A stretch of DNA of 64,000 nt, taken from contig JACEFZ010027761.1 in assembly GCA_014155875.1 (NCBI GenBank), positions 50,001 to 114,000 on the forward strand, read 5' to 3'. Each line of letters opens with the position of its first letter. Position 1 is the first letter of the stretch. The DNA comes from Cepaea nemoralis. Its lineage: Eukaryota > Mollusca > Gastropoda > Stylommatophora > Helicidae. Under the pieces are notes generated by a model. That model worked only from the letters and a program-made list of their open reading frames with translations, did no database searches and was not told where the DNA came from. Positions 1-11,107 of the stretch are shown piece after piece. The position numbers were made by a program, and so were the translations under genes.

Positions 1-1
1 T

Positions 2-2812
2 CAGTGGCTAAATAAAAATGGTCTATATATAAGCCATCTCAACATCTTTCATCTGCTCAACAAATTACCTGAGCTCTCGGTAATACTGTCCAAACAGTTC
101 CATGTGTTTGGAATCACAGAAAGTCGTCTTAACGACAAAATAACCGACTCTGAAATCTCACTTAAGGGATTTAAAGTAATTCGGAAAGATGCAAATCAAA
201 AATTAGAGACAGGTATTGCTGTATACATTTCCAATTCTCTCAACTGGTCCCGTAGAAGTGATATCGAGACAGTAGAGATAGAATGTGTTTGGTTAGAGGT
301 GAAGCCAGCCAGCCAACAACCGTTTCTCATTGGATACCTATATAGGAATCCTTGTGCCGGGTACAGTTGGTATGACTGCTTCACTACAATGATGGATAGA
401 GTGTTTACAGCAGGTAGAGAAGTTATGATACTAGGTGACTTCAACATAGATATTAGTAAATCCAACCAGACATGGGACGATATCATTCTTTCTTACAATT
501 TCAAACAACTAATAAACCGTCCTACAAGGGTTACTGACACATCCTCAACTATAATTGATCATATATATGTTACTTGTCCAGATAATATTATTGAATGTTC
601 TGTTCCTGTTTGTACAGTTAGTGACCACTACCCGGTATGTTGTACATGGTCAAGAATTGGGTTCAAACCTCTTAAACATAAACATGTAAGTATCAAATTT
701 AGGAATTTTAAAGCATTCAACCAAGATTTATTTTTGCAAGACTTAAGAAAAGCAGCCCTTGATCACGTTTACCAACTTCCTGACCCGGACGATGCATTAG
801 CTTTCTGGACGAGGACAGGCTACAATGTGTTCGATAAACACGTGCCAATCAAAGAAGTTCGAGTCAAAAATCAACATAAATCCCCATGGGTCACTAGAGA
901 AGTGCTGGAAATCATGAGAGAGCGAGATACAGCACACAAAAATAAAGACTTCATCAATTACCGCAGACTAAGGAATAAAGTTAAATATGAAATTCGTGGG
1001 ATAAAAAAAGATCATTTTAAAAATTTGATTGTAGATAATTCAAACAGTACAAATATATGGAAGGCTATTAACTTGCTAACCAATAAGAAACGCCCTACAG
1101 AATCAGCAATACCAAATTCTATAACATGCGACGAATTCAGTTGGTTTTTTCAATCAGAAATAGAGAATCTAAAGTCTTCAATACCAGACTCATCGTGTAA
1201 TTTAAGTTCACTGGCATCATTCTGTGAGGAGAAGTGCACCAGAAATATTCCCCCTGAGATTCCTTTAATGTCTGTTGCAGACGTTTATAAATATCTCTTG
1301 AACCTCAAATCAACAAACTCACACGGCCTAGATGGTATCAGTAATAGAATTCTTCGTTGTGCTGCACCAGTCATTAGCGAGTCCTTAACGTTTATATATA
1401 ACCAGTGCCTGGCCAAAAACTACTTTCCATCTGCATTTAAAATTGCTAAAGTGTTTCCGCTAATTAAAAATGGCTCAATCGATAATAGCGTTTTGGGTAA
1501 TTATAGACTTATTTCCTTACTATCGTCGCTATCAAAACCACTAGAAAAACACATTCATAAAATAACGTTACACCATTTAATTAACAATGATCTAATAATT
1601 AACAGTCAATCTGGGTTTCGACCTAAATATTCTTGCCATAGTGCTCTAACAAAAATGACCGATAACTGGCACTTAAACATCAACAACGGTAGAATTTGTG
1701 GAGCGGTGTTTGTAGACTTTAAAAAAGCTTTTGATATGGTAGATCACGATATTTTAATTAGAAAACTAAAGCAAATGAAGACAAGCACCAACATGGTGAA
1801 CATAATTACGTCATTTCTATCCGACAGGCAACAAGTCATGTCATTCAACAACTGTCTATCAAGACCCACACAGCTTAATATTGGTGTGCCTCAGGGCTCA
1901 ATACTAGGTCCGCTGCTGTTTGCAGTTTATATTAATGATCTTCCTTTATATATCAATACAACTTGTGATCTATTTGCAGACGACTGTACTATATATACTA
2001 GTCAAGAAAACCGTAGTGAATTAGAGAATTCTTTACAAAAGGAACTTGATAATCTTACTAGATGGAGCAATGAAAACCGCATGCAAATTAACATCGACAA
2101 AACCAAATCCATGCTAATAACGACCAGACAAAACCTACAGACACTAGCCATAACTGGATCACCGCTCGAACTCTGCATGGGCATGTTACCTATAGTTAAT
2201 GTGACTGAACATAAAGCACTAGGGCTGTTAATAGACAGCCATTTGAACTGGAGCTCTCATGTTCACGCTCTTACCAAGAAAATAGCACAAAAAGTTTACC
2301 AACTTGCTAAAATTCAGCACTTCCTGGACGAAAGCACACGAAAAATATTCTACACATGCTATATCCAATCACATCTCGATTACTGTTCCACAGTTTGGGA
2401 TGGTTGCCCTAAATCTAATTTAAAACGACTATGTTCTCTACAAAACCGCGCTATTCGTCTGGTTTCTGGCATAAAGCACGTTGAAAGTAATAATTTGTAC
2501 AGTCATCTAAGACTTCTACCACTACAAAAGCGCTTCCTTTTCAACAAAGCCAAATTAGTGAATAAAACTATATCTCAAAATACCCCAGAGTATCTTCTGC
2601 CGCTGATTCAATCTAATGCAATGAACAGCAAGCGCCTAAATTTGTTACATGTCTCAAAGCCTAGATTGGACCTATACAAAACATGTTTCGCCTATTCTGG
2701 TGCTCACTTATGGAATTATCTGCCTCCAGATCTGAAAACTCCAATGAGTCCCTACACATTTAACCGAAAACTCTTTCAATACTTAATCCATACCGACTAT
2801 ATGCCACCATAA
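2..2812 (+). CDS. Non-LTR retrotransposon ORF2 (endonuclease + reverse transcriptase), 5' end beyond window
   Basis: The frame is open from base 2 to a TAA at 2810-2812, so the true start lies left of the window; a GTG at 104 and later ATGs are internal. The N-terminal third is an apurinic-type endonuclease domain: ITESRLN holds the catalytic Glu, GDFNID the Asp/Asn pair, and SDHYPVC the terminal Asp-His. The reverse transcriptase follows, with FVDFKKAFDMVDHD near 1711-1752, GVPQGSILGPLLF near 1884-1922 and the active-site FADD at 1973-1984. There is no RNase H domain. This arrangement and the PQGSILGPLLF signature fit the Jockey/CR1 superfamily; the exact clade is uncertain. No internal stop or frameshift is seen in 2.8 kb, unlike nearly every other element here, so this copy is young. 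The product would nick target DNA and copy its own RNA there. Confidence 0.9.
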   Translation, partial: QWLNKNGLYISHLNIFHLLNKLPELSVILSKQFHVFGITESRLNDKITDSEISLKGFKVIRKDANQKLETGIAVYISNSLNWSRRSDIETVEIECVWLEVKPASQQPFLIGYLYRNPCAGYSWYDCFTTMMDRVFTAGREVMILGDFNIDISKSNQTWDDIILSYNFKQLINRPTRVTDTSSTIIDHIYVTCPDNIIECSVPVCTVSDHYPVCCTWSRIGFKPLKHKHVSIKFRNFKAFNQDLFLQDLRKAALDHVYQLPDPDDALAFWTRTGYNVFDKHVPIKEVRVKNQHKSPWVTREVLEIMRERDTAHKNKDFINYRRLRNKVKYEIRGIKKDHFKNLIVDNSNSTNIWKAINLLTNKKRPTESAIPNSITCDEFSWFFQSEIENLKSSIPDSSCNLSSLASFCEEKCTRNIPPEIPLMSVADVYKYLLNLKSTNSHGLDGISNRILRCAAPVISESLTFIYNQCLAKNYFPSAFKIAKVFPLIKNGSIDNSVLGNYRLISLLSSLSKPLEKHIHKITLHHLINNDLIINSQSGFRPKYSCHSALTKMTDNWHLNINNGRICGAVFVDFKKAFDMVDHDILIRKLKQMKTSTNMVNIITSFLSDRQQVMSFNNCLSRPTQLNIGVPQGSILGPLLFAVYINDLPLYINTTCDLFADDCTIYTSQENRSELENSLQKELDNLTRWSNENRMQINIDKTKSMLITTRQNLQTLAITGSPLELCMGMLPIVNVTEHKALGLLIDSHLNWSSHVHALTKKIAQKVYQLAKIQHFLDESTRKIFYTCYIQSHLDYCSTVWDGCPKSNLKRLCSLQNRAIRLVSGIKHVESNNLYSHLRLLPLQKRFLFNKAKLVNKTISQNTPEYLLPLIQSNAMNSKRLNLLHVSKPRLDLYKTCFAYSGAHLWNYLPPDLKTPMSPYTFNRKLFQYLIHTDYMPP

Positions 2813-2824
2813 TTCATTTACTGG

Positions 2825-2877
2825 TATAATTGTTCAGTATAATTGTTCATTATAATTGTTTAGCTATAATTGTTCAC
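2825..2877 (+). repeat. 3' tandem tail of the LINE (about 13-bp unit x4)
   Basis: Four near-identical units of TATAATTGTTCA plus one or two variable bases start at 2825, 2838, 2851 and 2865. They begin 13 bases after the LINE stop codon. Short 3'-terminal tandem repeats instead of poly(A) are usual in several LINE clades, so this is probably the end of the element. Confidence 0.8.
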
Positions 2878-2899
2878 TATATATGTGTGTGCGTGTGGG

Positions 2900-2902
<3 letters not shown>

Positions 2903-2984
<82 letters not shown>
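2903..2984. repeat. (GA)n microsatellite
   Basis: About 41 uninterrupted GA dinucleotides directly downstream of the LINE tail. Open frames on either strand here are artefacts of the repeat. Confidence 0.98.
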
Positions 2985-2988
<4 letters not shown>

Positions 2989-3309
2989 AGTGGGTGTCAG
3001 AGAGAGGGAGAGAGTGTGTGCGCACGTGCATGCGTGTGTGTGGAGAGAGTGATTGAGCGAGAAATGGTGGGGGAATGTGTCAGTGCATGCATTCGTACGT
3101 GTATGTGTGAGAGTGAGTGAGGGAGTGTGTGCGTGCGTGCATGCGTTCATGTGCATGTGTATGTGTATGTGTGAGAGAGTGTGGTTGAGAGAGTGAGTGT
3201 GTGTGTGTGTGAAGGATTGTGTGTTAGAGAGTGAGACAGTGGGAGAGTTGATGTGTTAGTGTGTGTGTGTGTGAGCGCGCGCATGCGTGTGAGTGTGTGT
3301 ATATGAAAG

Positions 3310-3362
<53 letters not shown>
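2985..3362. repeat. Degenerate GT/GA-rich tract ending in a second (AG)n array
   Basis: Interspersed GTGTG, GAGAG and GCATGCGTG motifs run to about 3312, followed by a pure (AG)n array at 3313-3362. The plus strand is almost free of C apart from the GC steps in GCATGCG motifs. No gene is visible. Confidence 0.9.
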
Positions 3363-3364
<2 letters not shown>

Positions 3365-3540
3365 GAGCAGATGCATGTCGTGTAACACGCATGTTATGTA
3401 ACACGCGAATCCTTATGTTTGTGTATTCTCATCTGTCATATTATCAGTTAAATACCATTTGATTGTATCATGCATAATATAAACTCATGTTCATTACTGT
3501 AGTTTGAGTGAGAGAGTCAGTGAGTGTGAATGAGAGACAG

Positions 3541-3670
3541 AACGAGTGAGCGTGAGAGTAAATGAGTGAGCGAGAGAGTGAATGAGTGAGCGGGAGAGTG
3601 AATGAGTGAGTGGGAGAGTGAATGAGTGAGCGTGAGAGTGAATGAGTGAGCGGGAGAGTGAATGCATGAG
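3541..3670. repeat. 20-bp minisatellite
   Basis: Units of the type AATGAGTGAGCGGGAGAGTG start in exact phase at 3541, 3561, 3581, 3601, 3621 and 3641, with a partial unit at 3661. Units differ by one or two substitutions. The stretch 3363-3505 before it is non-repetitive and holds nothing I recognise. Confidence 0.92.
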
Positions 3671-3709
3671 AGTGAATGAATGAGCGGAAGAGTGAATGTG
3701 TGAGAGAGA

Positions 3710-3710
<1 letters not shown>

Positions 3711-3782
<72 letters not shown>
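3711..3782. repeat. Compound (GT)n(GA)n microsatellite
   Basis: A GT array switches cleanly to GA near 3748. Unremarkable AT-rich sequence follows to about 3950. Confidence 0.97.
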
Positions 3783-3783
<1 letters not shown>

Positions 3784-3949
3784 ATCACTATTTTTACGTC
3801 ACATACATTTTATGTACACATTTTTCTCCATGTTTAACATTTTTATGAGACTGCTCATGACAAGTGTCAGTGTATGTGTGTGAGTAAAGTGTGGGAGTTT
3901 GTTCATACTAGTTTCAATACTAACGTGAGACATTTTGTATGTGTCTAGA

Positions 3950-5640
3950 TGTAAGGTAGTGTGAGTGTATGTGGAGGATATGTGTGAGTGTGGGGATATG
4001 TGTGGGTGGGGGGTGTGTGGGTGGGGGTATGCGTTTGGATGGGTTGGAGTGTGTGGGTTTGGTGGGTAGTGGTATTTGTGGGTGTTGGTGGGATGTGTGG
4101 ATGGATGTGTGGGGGTGAAAGTAGGGGTGTTGGAATGGGTGTGGGGGATGTGTGTATGGGTGGAGGATATGTGTATGGGACGGATGCGGGGGATGTGTGT
4201 TTATGTGAGTGGAGATGTGTGGATGGTTTGAGGAAGTATGTGTGGGAGGCGGGGTTGTGTGGGTAGGGGATTGTGTTGGGTGGATTGGGGATGCAAGGGC
4301 GGGTGGGGAGAAGTGTATGGTGTGTGAGTTTGAGATATGTGTGCGGTGTGTTGGTGGGGATTTGTGAATGATGTGTGGGTGGAGGGTATGTTTGTGGTGG
4401 TATGGGTGGAGGATAGTGTGTGGTGTGGGGGATGTGTGTGATGGGTGCGGGGAATGTGCGTATGGGTGGGGTATATGTGTGGGTGAGTAGGGGATTGTGG
4501 TGGTTGGGGGAAGTATGTGGGGTGTGTGGGTGGGAGATGTGTGTGTGTGGATGGGGAATGTGTGGGTGGGGGGTGTGTGAGTGGCTTAGGGATGTGTAGG
4601 TGGGTGAGGGAGTTGTATGTGTCGGGGTGGGATGTGTGAGTGGGTGGAGGATGTGTATGGGTTACTGGTATTGTGATCGAGAGATGTTTGGTTGGGGGTG
4701 TGTGGGTGCGTAGTGGAGGATGTATGCGTGAGTGAGTGTGTGTTGGTGGACGGGTAGGGAATGCGCGTGTGGGTGGGGAGAGGTGTGTGGTGTGTTGGTT
4801 GGGGATATTGTGTGGGTGAGGTATGTGTGGGTGGGGGATTTTTGTGGTGTGTGAGTGGGGGTATGTGGGGTGGATGGGTAAGGGTATCTGTATGGGTGTG
4901 GGTGGGACTATTGTGTGGTATATGGGTGGGGGACATGTGTGTAATGTGTAAGTGGGGATGTGTTGGTGAGGGATATGTGTGTGTGTGGTGCATGGGTTGG
5001 GAATAGTGCGTGGTAGGGGGTGTATGTGATGTGCGGGTGGGGGATTGTGTGGTGGGGGATTAGGTTATGGCGTGGGTGGGTGGAAGTTGTATGTGTGGGT
5101 GGTGGGGTGTGTGTGTGAGTGAATTAGGGATGTATGGGTGGTTAGGGAAATGTGTGTGTGTGGGGGGGGGGGGGGGGGTGGGGGGGCGTAGGGACATGTC
5201 AGTTGGTGGGGATGTGTGTGTATGGTTTGGGGATGTGTGAGTGGATGTGCGATGTGTGGGTTGGTGGGGGATTGTGTGCATGGGTGGGGAATATGTTGTC
5301 GATGGAGATGTGGCTGGGGGATGGGTGGTTTGAGGTGTGGGTGGGGAGAGGATGTGTGGGTTAGGATGTGTATGTGGATGGGCGTGGGATGTGTGGGTTG
5401 GTGGGGGAATGTTTGTGGGTGGCGAGTGTGTTTTGGTTGGGGGATCAGGTGAGGGCAGTGTGTGTGTGGGTGGGGGATGTGCGGGAGGGGGATGGGTCGG
5501 TTGGTGGGGTATGTATGTGTCCCTTGGTGTGCGTGTGTGTGGGTAGGTGGGGGTGTGTATGTGTCCCTTGGTGCGCGTGTGTGTGGGTAGGTGGGGGTGT
5601 TGTGTGGGTGGGGTGATGTATGGATAGGTGGGAGATGGGC
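3950..5640 (+). repeat. 1.7-kb C-poor GT-rich degenerate minisatellite
   Basis: The plus strand is built from imperfect copies of GTGTGGGTGGGGGATGTGTG-like units with very little C. Many closely spaced runs of three or more G (for example 5159-5178) could form G-quadruplexes on the plus strand. The open frames here (for example 3988-4266 and 5368-5616 plus, 4586-4993 minus) encode only biased Gly/Val/Trp or His/Thr/Pro strings and share no domain with any family, so I do not call them genes. Confidence 0.9.
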
Positions 5641-5836
5641 CTCATAACATGGTAATTACAATTAACCTTGTTTATGTTTACAACATTCATTTCACAATGG
5701 TTATTTTTCTTCCTATGTAAATGTATAATGCTCATGATGAACGAAAGACGAGTGATTGGAAGGGCCGAATGTAAGACGGGCCTGCGCGCCAAATTTGTGA
5801 CCCTAATAAAGTTGATTTGATTTGATTTGATTTTGA
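5641..5836 (+). mobile_element. 3' end of an unidentified retroelement with TTGAT tail
   Basis: Unique sequence leads to AATAAAGTTGATTTGATTT at about 5806, followed by several TTGAT units that run into the TCTA array. An A/T pentanucleotide tail after a short non-coding segment is typical of a heavily 5'-truncated LINE or SINE. No coding part or matching target duplication was found. Confidence 0.45.
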
Positions 5837-6718
<882 letters not shown>

Positions 6719-7040
6719 TTAACCAGTCCGCGCTATTCAATATTGATAAAAGTTACTGGAAAAAATGTGAGGACCATGTGTTGAAAGAGGAAGATGACTA
6801 TTGGAGATAGGATGGATTGAATTTTATGCAACCGAGAGCAATCATCAACCTACTGGAATCGTCCGACACAGATTAAGGCCTGAGATATTTTGCTCCAACT
6901 ATTCAGACGAATTGCAGGCCCTAAACATTACAGCATCAGCATAATGTCAATGGCAACAGTTTGTATTCCACAGTGATGAATTTTCAATTCCGCAAGCCCT
7001 CAGCGATGACAAACAACTGTATTGAAACACACACACACAC

Positions 7041-7089
<49 letters not shown>

Positions 7090-7722
7090 CACACTAAACG
7101 TATTAACTACCAACAGAAGAGTAATATTGCGGTGGAAACTGACATATTGTGGCATAACAAGAAACGTGAGAGCAAACACATTGTCAAATTAGGGGACAAC
7201 ACACGTGCATGCGAATCAATCTATAAAATTCAATGAAAAGAGGACCAACATCTTGGTCGTTAAGAAGAAAGCCCACTACAGAGACACTGACAACTATTGT
7301 CATAGTGAAAAACAAGTAATCATGTTCCGTCTCTGAACGGTAAACAGCAGAGTAGACAGTCTTTCACGAAGACTCAAAGCGGGTCTGTCACCCATGTGTA
7401 CGTGTGAACAAACTACACAGACATCTGAACAGATCCTTAAAAATGGAAACATGATGACTAAATTGCGGTATCATTTCTGGTCATTCCATACGCACATTAA
7501 CGCACAGCTATTTGGAAGCTTTCACGAACTCAAAATAAAAAGCTAACATGAATACTTGTGTACACTTTATTAACCAGCAGCTGAAGAAACAAGAAGGAAA
7601 TGAAAAAAATAAGGTAAGAAATATTTTCGTTCTACTTTTCTGTTAATTTACAAATTATTTACCCCGTGCCTCTGTAAATTCTCTGTCTTTACAAATATTA
7701 CACATTGCACCCCTCTCGGGAT
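6719..7722. other. No gene recognised; contains a (CA)n array
   Basis: Unique AT-rich sequence with one (CA)n microsatellite at about 7025-7083. No domain, repeat family or RNA gene was recognised. Confidence 0.7.
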
Positions 7723-7966
7723 TCTCCGTGGTGAAGTGGTCAAGCCGTTTGACTCGGACTCCGAAGGTTGTATGTTCGATTCCGGGCCGCGTCCTTCATT
7801 TCACGAGTGTATTTTTTTTCAGAGACTCTCGAGGGTCGTCGCTGGAGCTACGGAGTTCGTGCTTTGTGCGACGCTTTCTGCGCTGCGGAAAGAAACTGAG
7901 CCATATGGGATAAAACCCGGTGCAATGCAGCCGACCCTGTCGATTTTAAGTTACTTCTTTCATTGC
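7723..7966 (+). mobile_element. tRNA-derived SINE, family 1, copy a
   Basis: The head CTCCGTGGTGAAGTGG resembles a pol III A box, and GTTCGATTCCGGGCC about 50 bases on is a good B box. A conserved body follows, containing GAGCTACGGAGTTCGTGCTT, a conserved AAAACCCGGTGCAATG and ACCCTGTCGA. The same head and body recur at 57132-57366 (plus) and, on the minus strand, at 56431-56668 and 53901-54055. A shared tRNA-like head and conserved unrelated body define a SINE. Confidence 0.88.
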
Positions 7967-8871
7967 ACCCACTCCCATACGAATCCGGATTCGCCTTTGT
8001 GTGTCATCTGAATTGGCGGGTCTCCCATTACTGTAAACATAAATTTGTTAGCGAGAAATCACTAGTTGTTCAGCAAAACATCAAAGGAATGTCGCCGCTT
8101 TCGATGATTTAAGTTGTTTTTGGACCTATCAAAGACATATTCCTTGGGTGGGGGTAAATATAAGACTGCTGGAAAAATTTCATAACGATGCAACAGTTTT
8201 CAAAATAATTGATCGTGACTGAAGGCATTCTTTGTGGGACATACTATACTGATAAAATTTGGCGCTTCTTAGGCAAGCAGTCCCTGTCCGCATCCCCAAC
8301 CAGCCATCTTTCTTCCATGAGTGAATCGACAAAAATGGAACATTGCAACTGTACAGAATGGAAAAGTAATTAGTTATGGTAAACTGGGAAACCTTGAAAA
8401 TAAGAATGAAACATTCGCGCTACATCTGCAACAGGGGGAAGGGGGGAGACGAGGGAAGTGACATTACGAGTAAAAAACAAAATCCCGCCATATTACTTCC
8501 ACCAATCGTCGTCGCGGAGCTAAAGCAGATGTCTACAGACTCATTGAGGAAATGCGCCAATCTGCCGGTGTAGACACAAGTCACAGTTACGGCATTTGTT
8601 CTTTCTTACTAAGAGAATATTCTTACTAAGAGAATGGGTTTTACATGGCAGTAAATCTTATCATAGTTGTCGGCGTTCGCCGATAGGATAAGTGCGCTCA
8701 CTCTACAACTTCTGGTGCACTGATGTTGGAATAGATTGTTCAGTCTGAACACCAGCGATAAGTGGACTTAGTCGCTGATTTCTCATTCAGAAAGCAGTGG
8801 CAAAGTACTAAAAGTAAAAAATCGCCTAGAAAATTAACCAGAGGTTAATCGCAATGTAATGCAAAAGGACA

Positions 8872-8876
<5 letters not shown>
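7967..8876. other. No gene recognised; short SINE-core match
   Basis: Mostly unique sequence. The segment 8785-8815 (CAGAAAGCAGTGGCAAAGTA) matches a core repeated at 36243-36400, 53440-53510 and 54385-54420, so at least a SINE relic is present. The run 8377-8573 is open but has no recognisable product. Confidence 0.6.
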
Positions 8877-8908
<32 letters not shown>

Positions 8909-9065
8909 TGTGTGTGTGTGTGTGTGTGGGTGCGTGCGTGCATGTGGAGGTGCGAGTGGGTGCGTGCCTGCATGCGAGCGTGTGTATGTGTGTGTGTGGG
9001 TGCGTGCGTGCATGTGAAGGTGCGAGTGGGTGCGTGATTGCATGCGTGCGTGCGTGCGTGCGTGC

Positions 9066-9096
<31 letters not shown>
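8877..9096. repeat. (TG)n array with a duplicated 70-bp variant block
   Basis: A TG array to about 8927 is followed by two copies of a block beginning GGGTGCGTGCGTGCATGTG at 8928 and 8998, then GTGC and GT repeats. It is low-complexity sequence. Confidence 0.92.
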
Positions 9097-9330
9097 CTAT
9101 CGACATTTCGGTACATTCGGTATTCCCAAGTGTGCCCAGTACTCCGATGCAGCAGTAATCTCACTGTTCCCATGAGGAGGTGGTTGTGTTTTAAACTAAT
9201 TCACAATAATTGTCTGCTGTAAAGTTACCCAGAAAGTTGTGCACAACTAAAACAAACGTTGACCAGGGTGTGAACTCTGTTTTGGTCGTCGAATAAATGC
9301 AATTTGGGTCGTTTATTAACTTTCTATATT

Positions 9331-9368
9331 TTTTTTTTGGGGGGGGGGGGGAGGGGGGGGGGGGGGGT
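9331..9368. repeat. T-run followed by G-run
   Basis: About ten T then more than 30 G interrupted by one A. A very similar T-then-G tract in the same orientation lies at 17206-17248. Confidence 0.9.
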
Positions 9369-9460
9369 GAGCTCGCCCACTTTGAACTAAAGCATAGTTC
9401 ATACACACTATTTATTGCAGTGATGGACTTAATTTTGCATGAGCATTAGCTTTCCCTATT

Positions 9461-9656
9461 AACAGTGTCCCTCGCCATCAGGCGAACCCACTCCGACTTC
9501 AGAAGTTCTTGTAATTTACGTCCCCAAGTCAAGGACGATAGGTCAACATTTTAGTCCAGCTGTCCGGTGTAGGAGTTGAACCGCTTACCTCGGCATCAGC
9601 ACAAAGGGATGTTTAAGAACAGTCGTTCTTACCCATTCGGCCATGCGGAGCTGCAC
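9461..9656 (-). mobile_element. tRNA-derived SINE, family 2, copy a
   Basis: Read on the minus strand it starts with a tRNA-like head (CATGGCCGAATGGGTAAGA) and carries GGTTCAACTCCTACACCGG as B box, followed by a conserved body around CTTGACTTGGGG and CGCCTGATGGCGAGGGACA. The same order is seen at 29985-30275 and 38740-39060 on the plus strand. Confidence 0.85.
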
Positions 9657-9889
9657 TTTATAATTTGAGGTCCATCAAACATTCCAGCTTTACGTTTGTC
9701 TATGCTCATTTCCGACAACTGTCTGCATCGTTGTTCACCGCCTTTACATATTGCTTCATCAAGCCAAGCTTTGTGTGTGATGGTGGCAGCAGAACTCTTA
9801 TCGATCAATGAGAGGCTTGATGTAATGTCCCACAGTGGCGATTCATCATATTCTCGAATATGACAACTGCTATCTACTGCCTGTCTCTA

Positions 9890-10065
9890 GTACCTTGCGG
9901 TGTAGCACAGGTGGGTCTTGAGCCTGAGTGCAATCGCCGCGAACTGTGCATGTTACGGATTTTCTCTTCGCCTCCAACAAAAAAAAACAAAACCACACCT
10001 TACCGAGGATTCTAACCCGGGTCTCCCGAAGGAGAACCCAGCATTCATGCCACTCGGCAGTTCGC
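9890..10065 (-). mobile_element. tRNA-derived SINE, family 3, copy a
   Basis: The plus-strand order ACCTTGCGGTG, TCTTGAGCCTGAG, CGAACTGTGCA, A-rich tract, ATTCTAACCCGGGTCTCCCG, CACTCGGCAG is repeated at 53553-53756. On the minus strand the right end reads as a tRNA-like head with a degenerate B box. Two copies with identical architecture support a dispersed SINE. Confidence 0.8.
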
Positions 10066-10249
10066 TTCAACAACTCTAAATTGATCATGTATAAAACTCT
10101 AAAATGCGCATGTATAAAAACTATCAACAATATATTATGTAAAGTAAGTAACAGACTCTTGTCAACACATTGAGGCTTATTACGTATACAATGATACCTC
10201 CATGTTGTTATAGACCAATCGGCACTCGATATGTGATGCAGTTAATATT

Positions 10250-10395
10250 ACCCCCGCCGCCTGTACACCCCTGGCTTAGAATGGATCGAACTAAGAGCCC
10301 AGGTCATTGTGAAAATAATAACCGCTGTGAGTACACGACCACCGGCGCAGCAGGCAAGTATCCTAGTCACTGCGCCACCTGCGCTTCCTGGTATA
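10250..10395 (-). mobile_element. tRNA-like SINE head, single copy
   Basis: On the minus strand GCAGGTGGCGCAGTGACTAG looks like an A-box region and TTAGTTCGATCCATT a B box, but their separation is longer than in a tRNA. I read it as a SINE or decayed tRNA-like retrosequence. Confidence 0.5.
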
Positions 10396-10434
10396 GTATG
10401 TAATGCATACACATTCATTGATACTCAGCGTATC

Positions 10435-10728
10435 AAGAAGATGGAAAATCAGAAATGATTAAATCAGGACTAAAATGGGGGCAATAGCAGATCTAGATTT
10501 CATTAGAAAACAGCAAATGAAATGGTCTGGCCACATTATTAGGCTACCAACTGACAGTATACCACAAGCTATGATGTACAAACGAAACGCAACCTGAAGA
10601 AGAGGCCGACCATGTAAACGATGGATAGAGGGAATTACAGAGACCAAGGGACTCTCGATATGCGAAGCCCATAAACGGGCACACTATCGCTGTTTATACT
10701 TCACCTCGACACCGTAAGACACATAGGG
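10435..10728 (+). pseudogene. LINE 3' fragment (C-terminal end of ORF2)
   Basis: The frame reads FIRKQQMKWSGHIIRLP and later RGRPCKRWIEGITE and CLYFTSTP. This matches, segment by segment, the C terminus of the LINE inserted at 40948-41487 (FIRKQQVKWFGHASRLP, RGRPRKRWTEGITE, SLYFTSTP). One TGA interrupts it at about 10599. The non-coding tail stops in GGAACAAGAT, where the hAT element begins. The tail seems to resume at 36063 (see findings). Confidence 0.85.
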
Positions 10729-11107
10729 AACAAGATCAGTGTTGCTATTTTAGTGCTTTTCGCACTAAATTCAGTGCTTTTTCAAGTAATTTAGTGCGAA
10801 AATTTTGCTTTTAGCGCGGCCGCGCAAATGTAGTGCTTCACAAAATTATTTTGGTGCTTTTTTGGGGTGGGTAAAAATTACTTTAAAAATCATTTTGGGA
10901 ACACTAAAAAGCCGAATTTGAACTGAAGCGAGGGAGTAAAACAGCCTTAGTAGGTTACCGCGCAATATTCAACTAATTTAACTCCCTTTAATACGATTTA
11001 GCTGAAAGCGAGCGTCATCTTGCAGACAAGTTCAAACGTCAATACATTAGCTTGTAATCGAGTTCATAATTTTGTGGTGTCTACATTATCCTTTCATTTA
11101 AGCTTAT

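Noticed and set aside
3988..5616. Several overlapping open frames in the GT-rich block
   Set aside because: Extremely biased composition on both strands, no initiation context or domain, and explained by the degenerate minisatellite.
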